Assembly: GCA_022605955.1 (NCBI GenBank)
Contig: JAKCOZ010000032.1
Coordinates: 4,526,001-4,590,000, forward strand
Direction: 5' to 3'
Length of the DNA stretch: 64,000 nt
DNA from: Rallus limicola
Lineage: Eukaryota > Chordata > Aves > Gruiformes > Rallidae
The notes below the pieces were generated by a model. It saw only the letters and a program-made list of their open reading frames with translations. It was not told where the DNA came from and ran no database searches. Position numbers and translations under genes: made by a program. Shown piece after piece: positions 12,501 through 27,500 of the stretch (positions are counted from its first letter, which is position 1; every line of letters starts with the position of its first letter).

Positions 12501-15500
12501 ACTGAAAAGGGAGAGTCTGGTGGTGCAGAGGTTCCTCCTTGGTTTACATTGCTCTGTTTTTCCTCTTTTTGCCTCACTAGGTTGCAGGCGATCGCTGATC
12601 AGCTGGTGGAAAGGTTTGTGGCCTCCGGCCTGATGCTTAAAGAATGGGATAGGGTCAAACTGCATGCTACAGTCATGAACACTCTCTTCAGGAAAGATCC
12701 AAGTGGTGGGTATCCCTCATCCTTACTGATAAGTACATTTGATGTAGCACCTCTGAACAGGAAATGCTTTTGTTGGCTTTCATGTTTCTTTTTCTTTTTT
12801 TTTTTTTTAATTTTATGGTTATATTTTGTTTCCATAATCTCCAAAAAACCCACAGAGTTGTTGGGGCAGAGGGGTATCACTACCTGAAACGCAGAAGAAA
12901 ACAAAAAAAGCAGTCAGCAGAGTTGGGGAGGGCAGGCATGCTCTGAGCACTATCTGGATCCTTTCTGAGATTCTTTGTCATCACTTCAGAAACACTATTG
13001 CCCAGTAGCACTCGTGAGATCTGGGCCAGAAAAGAATGCTTTCAAGTACGTACGAGGCCTTGGGCTCTCTGTGCCTCAACGTTACACTAAAATTCAGTAA
13101 CAACTTGACATGCTGTGCTGACCTTTTAAACAAGACAAAAACGGGATCCTCTTTGGTGGAGTTAAAGATCACCTGTTGGCATAGGGATGTGACTCCAGTG
13201 CCCTTCTCGTTAAATCAGACTCTGATGGCTGCCAGGCTGAACATGAGCTGTTACTGAGTATACCATGTCTGCTGCTTCTGCCCACAGATTGCCCGCTCTA
13301 GCAGCCTGCAGCATCACCCTTATGTGATCATACTTTACAAAGCTGCCTGGGATGTGTTGCCTATCGGGGGGGGCAGTGTGTTGCAGCCTTGTTCTCCCTG
13401 TGTTGACACGTGTGTGCTCGGCTGCCAGCATGTACCACGCATGCCTTAACAGCACCACGCTAAAGCTTTGGGTAGGTTCCCTGGTGTAGCAGCCTCTGTG
13501 CAGTGCCGATAGGTTTAGGTCATGTCAAGTGTTGTCCTGGCACCGCTTCTGTGAGCCTGTGCAGACAAGGGGGAACAGCAGGTGGTTTGTGTTGGGGTTT
13601 TCTGAGTGCACACTTTGGGGTGGGGGGGCTGCTACTAGTCAGGTAAGTGTAGCCAGGTGTTAGGAACCTGAAAGGATGGGGCTTAGCATGCTCAAACAGC
13701 CCCAAAAAATGGTGAGAAGGTAAGCTCGATGTTCCAGTGCAGCCCTCTGTTGGGGAAGGCACACAGGCAGCTGTGCCTGGCAGTGTGAGTGTACCAAACC
13801 CGTGGGGCGTGCAGACACAACGGCGAGAGTGTTACACGGATAGCTGGATGGGTTGCCTCCTATTCAATACAGGATTTGAACAGCATACTAGGTGTCAGCA
13901 GGACTTCATAGTTAATGCTGGAGGTGGAAGAGAAAGGCTGAGTATATTCACCGAGCCAGGCAGAGGTCCTGTGGAAAGAACAGATCATGTGCTTAGGGCT
14001 TATATAAAAACCCAGACAAGCTCTGGGGAAATGGATCTAAGACGTAGGCATTTTGGCACTTGCTGCAGGCCTAGGTTGCTATTCTTGATGTCTGTGTGTG
14101 TGGCTGTGTGCCCACCCCGCAGAAGCATACACACCACACGTATGTCCTTCCTGGAGCAGGCAGTGGAGGTTTGTATAGGTGCTGCATAGAGGTTTGTATA
14201 GGTGCTGCCTGGATGGAGCCTGGCATTCTGCTCCTGTGCTCAGGGTCTGGTATTTGGTGCCATTCCAGGCGATGCAAGGACTCATGGTGCTGACTCTCAC
14301 CCTGGCAGGATGTGGCATTAAAATCAGGCAGAGAGAACAGATCGGTTGTCAGCCCTCCAGAGTCAGCCTAATAGTTGCTTTGATGTAGGGCCTTTCCTCC
14401 AGGTAACATAGGTGATCCAGATAGAGTTGCTGATTCCTGTGTACGCAGCCTTGTTCTCTTTAAAATCAAAGTGGAAGTGTTTTTGCACTGGACAAATATG
14501 GTTTATTAGCTGGCAGCTGACTTTGGGGAGGGAGAGAGTGGGGGGGTGAAGTACAGCACACACAGTTCTCCCATCTGAAGCTCATTCTGGTGCTGGCTTT
14601 TCCCTTTACAGCTGAAGAGCAAAGCACTACAATGGCTGGTAAATCATCTTTCAAAGAACGGGAATCGTTTAACGCCCGGAATATCCTCAAGGTCAGTATG
14701 AAACAATTAGGGAAATCAAGCCAGCTATGGATATTGTATAGCCAAAAGAGATGAAATACCTCTTCAAGACTGCTTTTGTTTTAAGCTTATGGGATCTCCT
14801 GGGGCAAAGTGGGGGGGGGGGGGCGACGGGGGTAGAAAAGCTGTTTAGAAAATAAACAATCCAGATCACTTGTAATTGGGAGCATTACAGTATTTAACAG
14901 AGGCGTTCTTAAAGCTGGTGAGGCTCAGATCAAGAGTATGTAGCACGAATGCTAAGTGGGTGTTCGTGTTGTCGTTTACTTTGCTCGTGTTTTACCCTGG
15001 AGACTGAGGCTCGTGTCGATTCTCAGCCCACCATAAAGGAGTACTTTGTTGCTCTTGTTCTACTCGCTCATATATATTTATGAAACTAAATCTGACGGCT
15101 GTTTCACTTTTTTTTTTTTCCTTCTTTTTTTAGTCTCTGTGTATTGATTTGGATGGGTTTGCTTTAGAAAAATAGCAGATAGCAGTAGGGAGTCCCACCA
15201 GCCAGGATTTGAGGGCTTTGGCAGTGATCCCCCCAGACCGTGGAGGTGGTGAAGGCTCGAAAGGGAACATCCTGCAGCCTCCCAGGATTTGCCCATCAGG
15301 CCTGAGACTGTGGGCAGCCTGTGCTGCCCATCCAGATGGCAGCGTCAGACTGAAGCTCTGGTGCTTGGCCCCTGCAAATGTCCAGAGAGAAAGGGCAAGT
15401 AGGGAGAAGTGAGAATGGAACACATCACTGGCTTGTAAGCAAATTTGCAGTCCTGGCTGGTGTGAGAGGATTCATTGCAGGCAGCTACAATAAGAAGGGA

Positions 15501-18500
15501 GTACAGGACAATGCATGGATACGTTTGGGAACTGATAGAAGATAATCTGGCAACAGACAGATGTAAGAGAGGATGCAGGCTGGGTGGGAGCTCGCCAGTC
15601 CTGAAGGACTTTAGGGCACCAGAGGAGGGAAAGGTTGTGCTTTATTTGTTTTTACAGTTTGGCTGTGTGATGTATCAGGCACTGAATGCAGGGGGATGTG
15701 AAAGCAGGGAGTGGACCTGATTGATCTCCTCTTTGCAGAGGACAAAGGGATAAAATTAGGTTAAGCTCTCATTGTCCTCAAACGGTCTGTGCAAGCGTGG
15801 TGTTGTGACTCAGCATCGCCACATGTTGAGCGTTCGGCGTGAGGCTGCGGGATCACAAACCGAAGCAGGACAGCCACAGACTGTGCTCCCTTACTTAGTG
15901 CTGCCTGCTAGTTTTGGTTAGCTCCGGGTTCCCAAAAGGCGGGGACTCGAGCCTGCGCCTATGTTTCCCTTTGTTCTGTTCTCTTACCTGTGTTAAACTT
16001 GTCCTCAGACTTGAGAGAGACGTAAAATCAGGCACCGGTCTTGGCGCTCCACATCCAAACCCACGTACGATTGGGAAGGCATTAAGGATGCTCCCTCTAC
16101 CGGTCACACCACTTGTGGACCAAGCCGCAGGGCTCTGAGGATCTGTGGGGCTCGTGGTGTGCGGCGTTCAGAGATGCCTCTGCCCTTCCTCAGATGACTG
16201 CTGCTTAGTCTTGGTGCTCTTGGGGAAAAAAAAAACGAGCCGATGTGTTTTTAAAGCTCCTAATTGATTTTGTACTGATGTAGCCAGAAGAGCTGCTGGC
16301 TGTTTGGACTGTTGATAATTACTTCAAAGCATGTCTTGCCGCAAGAAATGTCATCCTTCTCCCCCACCTCCACTATGTTTCCTAACCTGCTCGCTTCGTA
16401 TTTCCCTTTGGTCTCCCACGTGCCTGCAGCAGAACGCCCGTTGGCATTAATTAATTACATGAGTCATAAATAGCTTCAGGCTTCTTACCAGAGGAGCCCA
16501 GCCTCAGCCAGCCACTGATGCATTCTAGCATGACCTTGCAAGGATGCGCCAGCTCCCTCCCAGCCCCCTTTTATATATATTATTTATCTTCTGCTTGGGG
16601 AGGCTGCCCTCTTGCAAAGTGGCTTCATTAACTTTTGCAACGGGATCTAAACGATGGGCTGTTAATGAAGATGGCTGCAGTTAGGCAGGCCAGCTTGCAG
16701 TGCCGTCCACTTGTAGGTAAGAGCCACACGCCATCCCTGTGTTTCCAGGCAGTGGGAACTCAGTGATAGCTGTGTTTGGGTGGCAGCCTTCCCACTTGGA
16801 AAACCCACAAAACATGGCTGCTGGTAGGAGGGCACCGAGTCGCAAAACCTGGGTTTCGTCGCTATCGCTGCTGTGGTACAGCTCCAACCAGTGCTGGGGG
16901 GTGCCCAAAGGCTTTGCCTGGTGGAGGGCAGGACCCGAGCTATCGGAGGGCAGAGCATGATGGAGACATCTTGGTTGTTCTGCGCCAGCTTGAGGCTCCC
17001 CTGTGGTCAGAGCTGAGGGGTGGGTGTGTGCAGATGCACTGGCAGCACATGTTTGCTGATAGCATGCCTGCGTTTCCCCGGGGCTCCAGCTGGTATTTTG
17101 CTTTCAGCGGAACTAATCGCAATTTTATTTAATAATCCTTTGTTCTACCCGTTCCGTGGAGTTAAACATACACTCCTATTTGTGCTAATAAATGGTTCTG
17201 CAGACCGGTACCTTCCCACACTGCTCAGAAAATAGATTCTGTAGGATGAGTTGCCTTTAGGAGTTTAAATCGCTCCCATCTTGAAGAATATCCATGAAAA
17301 AGGCTCCCTGGCCTGGCTGGTGCCGAAAGCCCAAGGGAGCATGTGACCCAGCAGCTGAGTGATTTGTCTCCTGAGCTAGATGCTTTAGCATCACGTTTGT
17401 CTCCTCTAGTCCCAAGAAGCTGGGGATGCTTTATGAACCTCTTCGTATGGAGCTGTATGTACGTATCTATTCTAGCTGATAGATTCCTTTGAACATCCAT
17501 CCGAGTCACGCACCAAAATCATGGTCTGGTCAGAAACAAAGCGCATCATCTCTCAGAGAGCGGAGTGAAAGGGGCAGCAGTTCACAGCTGAAAGACGGCA
17601 GCAGCTCCATCCCTGTGAGAGAAGGGTCAGGCCAGGTGGGCGGCCGGGCTTTGGGGAGATGCCGGTTTGGCAGCCCCTCTGTGTTGCCTCCTCCCGGGCA
17701 GTGGCTGTGTGCCCTGCGTCGCAGCTGGCCGAGCAGCACAGCCCTGGCACAGAGGCGGCTGGGACAGCTGCCTGCATCTCCAGAGACAAGGCTTGGCTGC
17801 CTCTGGGCTTTTATTTATTTCACTTACTGAAAAAGCTACGGCTGTGGTGAATAAATAAAAAATGCAAAGAAATGCAAAGGTACCACCTGGCCAAATTTTT
17901 CTGTTTTACTTTTAAAAGAAAGCAAGGCTTTCAGCAGAAAGAAAACCACCTGGACTCTCACTGGGTTAAGCTGGCATTATTCTCAGCTTGTGGTGCGAGG
18001 AGTAAAAAGGGTGGCCTCCACCACGTTCAAACAGGAGGGAAGCAAATTTTGAGTACAGAAGACTTAGCAGAGATCTGTGCATTAACAGGTTCCAAGATGA
18101 AATATTGAGGGGAGAGCTACTGAGGGGCAGCGGCGGCAGGCTGCACACCTTGTGTCTCAGGGCATTGGGGACACTTTCACCTGGGATGCAGGACTGGGAG
18201 TGGGATTGGTCAAGGCAGTGACACATGCAGCAGGAGCAGAGCATCTGGGCAGCAGAACTGTTCTGGAGCACTTCTGTGTTGGACAAGGTGTAATATGATA
18301 AAGTTCTCTTCTCTTTTGAAGCCTGCATGCAGCATATTCAATTATGGAATGGTATCTGCTTTGGAGCAGGGCAAAATGCAGTTACTGACTGATAGAGCAG
18401 GGCTAGAAGAGAGCCCATCATAGCACACGGATCTGGTAGCGTGCTGTTACCCTTTTTATCTTGCTGGATGGGAGCATGTAGTAGTTTAGTTAAAGACATT

Positions 18501-21500
18501 TGATGCAGTGTCATATAGAGAGAGAACAATGAAAATGAAAAATCTTGTCCTGGATAAACCCCCTCACCCCTCCAAACACCCCAAACCCGCTGAGTGCTAA
18601 ACAAATTAACATCTGTCCCTGTGCAGTGCCACCGTGACCAACTCTGCTTGCAGATGAGTGCTTCTTGGGTCCTGCGGGCTTTGGTACCCAAGCCTTCTCT
18701 GACTAACTTCTGTTAGTGAATTTAAGGAGGTGGAGTCTTTACCTGGTGTATTTTTAAGCTGAGGTGAAATCAAAGGGTCAGAGAACTGATGTTAGACCGC
18801 CTGCTGTTCAGAAAGAGTAAGGACATGTTGTTTCCCTCTTAGTGAGGTGATGAAGGTATATATCCCAAGTAGGACCTGCAGCTGGAACAAGTACCTGATG
18901 AGAGGTGCCTGCTCAGAAAGTTTACAGACTTAAAAATACCAAACAGAAACCCACTGGGGTGAGAGCAGGCTGAGCAAGAGATCACGGTGCGACGTTGCTG
19001 TAAGATCAGAAACAAGCCTGTGCTTTCCTCACCGCAGCTTTACAGAGGAATCAGAAGCAGGAATGAAAAGCTGTAAGGCTGCTTTGCAGAGGAGAGGATT
19101 TTTGCCTTCAGTTCTGATCCTGCCATTATTGAGGGATGCTGAAACGATCGACGGGGCTCAGCAGTGTGTAATTAGAGCAACAGTGGAGTAGAAGGATGTG
19201 GGGTAGAAGGATGTGGCAGTTGAGCAGATGAGGCTGGAGATCAACAGTCTTGGGGGTGGGGGGGAGAAAGGGGATTAAATCGGGGTGACCATGAAAATGC
19301 TTTCCTATGGGTGATATTCTGGGGAGGGAGAGGCTTGTTCACATTATTTGCATTTGGTGAAACAGGAGTCATTTGAAAAATCAGAACGGTGGAAAAATAT
19401 CTTTGTCCAAGTGTTTGGGGCCTAGAGGAGAGCAGCAAGGCAGCATTGGAGGTATTGAGGGAGGGCTGAGAGGCCATGCTGAGGACAGGCATGAAGGCAG
19501 CACGGGAGGTTTGTGCTAACTTGCGCCCATGTGACGCCCATTTGGTGACCCTTCCGTAAAAAGGAGAAGCCTCTTTCTTCTGCAGAGGTGCTCAGTACCT
19601 CTCTGAGTAATTTTAGTTGCTGCTGTGAGTGCTGGAAGAGGGAGGATTTGCTGAGAGGGTCATAAAGCTTCTAAATCCTCATGCTCCTTCTAGGCAGGGC
19701 TTCCTGCACCACCACAGTCACCCCCAGCCCAGCAGCTCAGCTGCTTTGGAGGTGACAGGGGTGCCCCTGCCTCCTCCGCAGTGGGCATGTCTTTGTGCCA
19801 CCAGCCAGCACCACCTCTCTGATCTTAAGAGGACATGTTTTTTGCTTGGTAGAGCTGGCAGGAGCTGAATTACAGCAGCGCCTTTAATAGAAGACAGGGG
19901 CACAGCACGTTAAGTGCAAAAAATAAAATAAAAAGAAAACATTGATTGGCAAAAGTAGGCAGATCATCCCAAAGGTGCTGTGACCCTTCTGCCGGGTAAT
20001 TTCCCAGGTCTGACTGAATTAATTTCCTGGCTCCTCTTCTCAATGGTTTGGTGAGCGCAGAGAGTAGGTCACATTGATGGCAGCTCCTTGTCCTAGTATT
20101 CCCGGATGCGACTCAAGCCTCCTGGCATCTCTGCAGCAAAGCTGAAGCCTGGCTCTTAAAAACAGTTGCTGCTTTTGCTGTAATAGGCAGCGCTAGGAGC
20201 CACGGGGATGTGGCTTCTTTGGAGAAACACACTGCTTGGTTATTAATTTCCTTAAACGAGGTGTACTGTAAACCCCTCGTGTCTGAGGCGTAGCGGAGTC
20301 TGGAGAAGTTAGCAGAGCCTTTAATGTGCTGGAGGGTTGTAGGTTTTCTTTATTCTTTGAAAGATGTGCAAAAATCCGGTAACCTCCAAATGTCCCACTT
20401 GTATTTTGTTTCTTAGTTTGCAGAATGCCTTTCACCATAGCAACTAGGGTTTGATTTCCTCAAGCGCATGAATTTTCATGGATTTGTGATGGCAGGGGGG
20501 AGACGAACCCAAAACCCTGAGCCAGCAAAGGGTTTTCAGCACTGCAGTGGCAGGAGCACTGCTGGATTTGGCTTGTGAAGGAGGGGAGGCTGGAGAGAGA
20601 GGATCTCAGCCAAACAAAGGCCTGCATCTGCCCCCAAATAGTTTCATTTGCAAGAAATCAGGCCTGATGGATTAATTGAGACTATTGCTGCATGTCATCC
20701 CCCCCGGCAGCTGAGGTGGCTTCGCGCCAGTTTTATGAAGAGCTGGGGTTTTGCATGGCAGCATTCAGAGGAGAAGGATGGGCCTCTTCTGTCTTCACTG
20801 AGCACAGCTGAAAACCTCGTATCCTTCCCACCCATGGAGGTCAGGAGGATGGCACGAAGCATGCTGCTCCCCTTGGGTCCGCAGGTGAAACCCAGCGGGG
20901 GAGAGGCAGGAAAATTGTACAGAGGAAGGGAATGGAGCCCCAGATGATCTTGAGAAAGAAATGGGCCGCTGCAAGCGAGGACAGGTCCAGAAGGGAGCAG
21001 TGGGATTTGCTGCAGGATGAAGAACTGCTTCAATACCAGCCCCATGGACTGGGGTTTGGGTTGCAGGGGACAGCTCCCGAGCACCAGCCAGCTGAGTGAG
21101 GCTGTGGGCATGAAAGGAAGAAGCAAACGTCTGTCAAGTAAACCTCTGACTCCATTTAGCACTCGGCTGCCAGGCAGAGTATTTGTCTGCTTCTGAGCAG
21201 TGTGGATGGGTGCAGAGAACCCAGAAGGCAACCAAACAAGAAGATAATCAGAGAGCTAGAAAAGGTCTGCAAGCTGAGACCACAAGGTTTTTGAGGCTGA
21301 CGAAGGGAGTAGAACAAAGTTTTAGGGAAAACTTTAGCATGTGAAAGGTTTTGCCAGTAATGGATACTCCATCCTCAGTGGTGGGGCAATAAATAATGGA
21401 CTGAAATTACATTAAGAGGTTCAAAGCAGGTGTTGAGGAGATCTTTGAAATAGAGAGGGGGATGAAACGCTGCTCTAGAGGAGAAGTGGAGGGGGTTGTT

Positions 21501-24500
21501 CAAAGGGAGCAGAGACACGAGTCCAGGACATGCCAACAACGAGCTCCTCCTGCCTTGGGGAAGGAGAGGTCTTTTAGTCCTTTCCTCAGCTTGTTGCTTT
21601 ATGATTACTGTGTGAAATACGTGCAGAACACCCATGAGACAGCATTTGTGAATGTACCAAAAGCTTCTTGGCATTTACGTGGCATTTACTTTGGCTGAAT
21701 AAAATAAAAATATAAAAAAGGAACCACCCATCTCATACACCTGGGGGACCTTTCTTCCCAAGCTCCATGAGTGCTTCTTGCTCTTGGATTGGTAGTAATT
21801 TTCCAGATAGAGGTGCTTATATGGTTATTGCTTCCTGAGGGATGGCACTGGCACCTTGATCAGAAGGGCTTTTCCTGTGTCAGGAGGAGATACCACTGAC
21901 TTGCATCCCATGCTGGATTCATGCTAACCTGAGATGCTCATGTGCTTCCTAATAATGGGCTGCTGGGACTTTGCAGCCAGATTTTCTTCCTCCTGAAGTC
22001 TGCCACGCTTTGCTGCTTTGTTCCTAAGGGAAATATGGTGAAAGGGTCTCTGCTGTCACCTTCTGCGCTACCGGAGGTCGAAAGCAAAATGAGAGGGGAA
22101 GGGGCTGTTCCTTGCATCAGCTGGGTGGAAGGACTTGATGCTGTCCTGGCGATGGAGAGACCCTCCAGCACCACATAGAACAAAGCCACCAACACCTGCC
22201 AAGCTTCACGGCTGGTGCTTGGAGGCCTCAGCACGTGAAGACCGCCTTCCCTCTCTGCTTCCTTAGCCCTCGCTTCCATACTCACCTTGTGACTCAACGA
22301 GATGTCTTAGTCCTGTAACACCTGTGCAGTGATGGAAGGTGTTGGATGCCCAGCCAGTGGTCCTTTTAAAAAGAAAAAAACTCCAAACCAATGTGAAAAA
22401 GGAAGCAATTGCTAACTTGGAGAGGAGGTGGGGAATGCCGGGAAGAGCCGCCTGTCTGGATGGATGCCTGTCTACCTGCTTTGCCTTCACTGCTTGTGCA
22501 TTATTGTTGGCAAGCTTCCAAGCACAATTATACCTCTGACAGATAATCATTGGTGAAGTGGTGTCCAGAGTGCATAATACAGGAATTTGATAGTCCTTTT
22601 CTGGCACCAAACTGTTTCAGAAAATGTATTTTGAAAGTTGAAAGTAGAGAAAGACTTCTCCCCCTCCCCTCAATCTATTAATTGAACAAACTCCCCAGAT
22701 CTTGACACATTGCCTGGTTGTGCCTCATCTTCTGGGAGCCACCAGGTACTCTGGTTTTGGGCTTCGTCTTGTAGTTTGGAGGAGTTTTGGCTGCAAATAG
22801 AAAAGGGTTTTTGGCGCATTTCTCAGGACAAGGAAGAAAGAGCTCTGCTAGCATGTACTGCAGCCTGGCAACTGGGGCGGTTCTGTGCTGCAGAGGTTAC
22901 AGCCTTCCGAACACCATTGGGGTGGTCAACAGTGAGGTGGTGGTAGCATAAATCCGCAAAGCCAAACCAGGGCACAGGCAGGCTGGCCCTCCTTGAATCC
23001 CTCTTTTACCAACAGCTTTCCATCGCTGAGCTGCATTCACGGGTCAGCGTGCCGAGGGGTGACAGAGGGGCTGCTCAGACCAGAGAGGTCTGCGTGGGAG
23101 GTCACAGGAGTGAGGTGCGTTGAGCTGGTGGGATCCCAAAGGCAGGATTGGAGGCTGCAGTCCATGCAGAAGTGGAGGTTGCTCAGCAGAGCTCCCATGG
23201 ATAGAGCTCAGTGGAGCGAATCAATGTTTGAGCATTACTTTTACGTTTCTAAATCTTTGTTCTTCTTTCACTGTTTTAATCCAGCCGCGTTCTGTGCCAT
23301 CAGTGACTTTTCCTCTCTCGATCCTTGTTGCTCAGTGCTGGTACCAGCTCTGTAACACAGCAGTTTGCTCAAGAGCTAGCGTCTTCCCTGCTGTAACTGG
23401 CATGGGTACTGCAGTTGTGCTTTAGCTAGATGACTCGGAAAAGCAATTGTTCTCTGCTCTTCCTCAGTGTTTTCCATCCCAAGCTGTGGATGCATTATGC
23501 AAGCATTAATTCCAATGTGTTATCCCTGAGGAGATGGAGAAATAGCCTGGGGGTTGTTTGGGCAAGTCTCAGCCCATGGGTCCGTTCCCCTCCCTTGTGA
23601 TGTGAGATGTTGCAAGAAGGGTTTGGGGTGTTGGGGACACACTCTGCTGTGAGTACCACCAGGAATATCCAGGGGAGGATGCAGAGAGCCTGAAAACAAA
23701 CAGGTTTCATTGTTCCACGCTGAGGCACCTCTTCAGAAACGCAGATTAATTTTTCTCCATGCTTGTCAGCGGGTGCCTGGGATTTTATTTGCTTTTTCCC
23801 TTCCCTGAAGGGGATAACAGCACCGTAGCATGCTGATTTCCCACGGAAGGCAACCTCCCATCCCTCCCGGCTTTCAGAGTTCGTTCCTTCATTCACTGCT
23901 GCTCCCGATCAGAACACACTGGGGGTGGTGGCTGCCGCCGGGTGAGCTGGTGACTGTTGTCATTGCATGCAGAGCAGATGAAGCTGTAAAGCCTGCGGCT
24001 CCTCTGAAGCTGGAGTTTAATCTCCTGACTTGAGCTCTCTCGCTGCTGCTGTCTGCTGCTGGACCCTGATTCCCAGCGTGATCGTGCATGGCCATGGCGC
24101 TGGCTTGCGTGTCAAATGCAATCTTCCTGCATATGTTCTCCCATGGAGGCAGAAACGAGTGGCATTCAACCTGTCCGCATGCCTTCTGGAAAGGACCTTT
24201 TAGTGGGTAAACACCTTCATCTCCGGTGAAACAGAGGAGAAGGGATTGCCATAAGGATTGCTGGCATCCCGTCCTCAGCGTGGACTGTGGAGCAGGAGTG
24301 ACAGTGAACTCATCTGCAGCTGTAGGTTTCTGGAGCTGCGAGCCTCTTCCTTCCCGCGTCGCAGAAGCTGCTGGCTTCCATACTCCATCCAGATAACGGA
24401 AAACAGGACACCCCCCCAGCTCCCTGCCGAGGGCAGCCAGGTTTCTTAGGCTGATTGGTCGCAGGCTAATGACATTACATGCCTCTGCTCGCCCGCAGCA

Positions 24501-27500
24501 CTGATTCATCGGGGACAGTTTTGTACTGTTAATCTATAATACCCTTACCCTAAGGCGCTGCTTTCTGTGGCTAGAGTTCACAACAAAGCAAGCTCCCCAC
24601 AGACTGGGGCGGGGGGGGGGAGGGTGTGTGGAATGATAACGCTGCTCTTTGGTGGTCGTTCTTAATTGCAAGGCATTGCGCTGAATCGTCGTTCCCTCGG
24701 CATTTCTGAGCACTGAGGAGGCTCTCGGCAGAGCTGCTTGGACTTTTTTATTAATTCAGGATGAGTCCTTTTTTTGGCTGACTACAGTAGAACGACGTAA
24801 GGCTTTAAAAACTGATCAATAATCCTGATGGTAGCAGCAAAATCCAGGCCAGGCGGCATGAGTGCAAGCCAGGGATTACGTGAAGGAAGTTTTAAATACC
24901 TCTTACTCCCTTCCCTTGTCTGGACTTATTTTGTCCTCCCGCTGCCCAGCGCCTCTCCAGGCGAATCCATTAATATTTCTCATGCTTGTCGAGCCCGTGA
25001 CAGGTGATTTAAAAGCACCAGTTTGTGTTGGCATCTCCGCTCTTCGTAGCTGGGGCTGAAACGCGTTGCTGCTGTGCTTAACGTGGGTTAGCGCCGTGAT
25101 TTATTGCTGTTGTTTCCAGGTTTGAACACAAAGGTGCTGTCTCACTCTGGGAGGGTTGTCTGCAGGAAGCGGGCCCCCAAGGGTGGGCTGCTTGACAAAT
25201 ACCCACGCCTGGGAACACAACGTCGTTTAGAAACGTGTTTTAACGGCTTCATCGAGGAATCATCCTCCTTTGCATTTGCTTCTAGGAGTGCTTTGGTTAA
25301 ACCTGCTTTACAGCCATAGGCAAACAGGAGGGGGGACAAACCGCAGAGAAGAGGCACCCTGGGTTTGATCTATTGCTCTGCCTAGAGATAAGGAAGATGT
25401 GGTTTGGGGGCTGAAGTTTGTACTAGCGTTATTGGCTCAGGCTTGCAAGGAGCAAATGGTTTGATGCGTGATTCTTTCTCTCCCAGAACAAGTCTTCAGC
25501 CTCCGTCTTCCTTCACAAAATGATTGTCACACCCCAAGGGAGCCCTGCCGTGTAATTTGTGGGTAATAGAGGGGAACGGTCCAAGGAGGAGGAAGGGTTT
25601 CTAGCACCTGAACTGTCTTAAGTGAGAGAGCTCAGGGCGCTGGAAATGACAGGCGTGTGGCTTTTCCTAGCTCAGAGTAAGTGACTGTGGGGAGAGATGG
25701 AGACAGGCTTGCTTCCTGGGAGCTGCCGCTGGACTGCCTGCCTTTCATCATTACCTGCACAGTCGTCTCCTTGGACCTGGCCCCCTGGAAGGGAGAGGGA
25801 GGAGGAGGAACATTGGCACACATAGGCCTACGCTTAGTTTGCAGGCGTAAATAAGGGTTATCCAGGGACCGGGCCGCTCCCTCACTCCAGGGGCTCGTGA
25901 CTTTTAGGGAAGATGGTGCGGCTGCCTTACCCTGTGGGTCATGGGATGCTGATCTCAAGAGGATGCCGTGCCCCTCTCTAGGCACCTGCTGCTTCCTTGT
26001 GGAAGGTGCTGTGTCCTTCCAGGCATCCTTGCTGAGCTGTTGCTGAGCTGTGGATTGAAAGGCAGGGCACGTCTCTGGCACGTTTGCTTAGAGGTGCTGG
26101 GTCTTGGGGTTAAAAGTTAACAGTGCTCTTTCCTGATTACGTTCTAATTTAATTTGGGAAGGCAGGAGGGAGACAGAGGGCACTTAGTCTGGTAAGCGTT
26201 ATTCCCTTGGTGGAAGTTAGTAGCTCGCATGGCACGGTGTTGACTTCGTAAGCTGACCTTTACCTCCATCAGGTTCATTTTCATTTATAATACCTTTAAA
26301 AAAAAAAAAAAAAAGATAAATCCCAACCCCCAACCTCTCATTTCTTCTTTGGGCAGGGAGGACATAAATCCTTCAGCATGTTTGGATTTACAGAATTACC
26401 GTGCTTTTGCTGAGCCTCCCGTGCCCCCTCCACTCAAATGACACAGCTTTTTGGTAACCACGCAGGCAACTGTGTTTTGCCTCCCTAGCTGCTCCCAATC
26501 CACACCTCCTCGTGCTCCCCTTTTTTTGGGAAAGTAGACCCTTGGCACCCATGGGAAGGGATGGGAGGGGGGAACTAGGCAAGTCTTGGGGTTATCGCCA
26601 TTTGCGCATGAAACCTAACAACCTCCAGGTTATCTTCTTTTTTCCTTCTGGCCCAGGGTAATAATTAGAAGGAAAAAGCTAAAATGTTTTTATATGAGGC
26701 ATCTAATCAGCTGTGCTACAGGCCTCCTCCAAAACTGGAGCGTTTCCGTGGTGGCTGGGGAGAGGGGGGGGATATAAATATCTCTCTCAGCTCTGCTTGG
26801 CTTCTCCCCAAGAAAAATGCAAGTGAAAGTCAAAGGTAGAGGCTTGGCCTTCTGAAATCTCTTCCAGAGCCCCTGGGGACCTGCGTGCAGGGTGCTTTCA
26901 TGACAGGGAGCCAGTTCCCGATGTTTTGGGGGTCTCAGAAGGATGATGTTTGAGGGGTGTCCTTCCCCACCACCCGAAGCAGACCTCTTCCGTACGGTGG
27001 CTACGCTGTGATCCCCATGCCTGGCATCTGGTGGCTTCTGTCCTGAGAAGCCTCAGGGAACAACAAAGCGTCTGTGAGAAGCCAGCTTGAAACAAGAGCA
27101 GAAAAAACCGTCTGTGGTTGTCCTCTCAATCTTGTAGCATGTTTACTCTCAGAAAGTACAGCTACATTACCAAAAATCAATAGTTCTAGCAGCTTTCTCC
27201 CTGGGAAACACATACACAGTCGGACACACGGGAGGTGGTAGGTCGTAAAAAAGCCAAGGGAATAGAGAGTGCTTTGGTACAAGGGTTTGGCTTCACTTTT
27301 AGCAGCGTATAAATGGAGAGCCCTTGACTTGGGCAGCGTCTTCTGGGACTTTTTGATTGTCTTTCTGGTCCGATGTGCCTGAGGCTCTGTGAGGGGAGAG
27401 GGGCTGGGGCTGAGCCTTTGTCTCATTAAGTAATTTTTACTTTGAATTACGTGTGTTTTGTGGGAAAACCAGGTCATGTCCCACAGAGATAATATGGGCA

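Larger units (their letters stand above)
12706..14611 (+). other. ASCC1: ASCC1 intron (1.9 kb)
   Basis: A GT-AG intron containing a T-homopolymer near its start and a short 23-base-period duplication at 14,166-14,208. Nothing else is recognised. Confidence 0.8.

Noticed and set aside
12195..12887. 230-residue open frame on +
   Set aside because: It runs across an intron, through the ASCC1 exon at 12,581-12,705 and on past its donor. Only the exon part has family similarity.
26281..26320. Retroposed gene suggested by a poly(A) run
   Set aside because: No coding similarity, target-site duplication or poly(A) signal upstream of the A17 tract on either strand.
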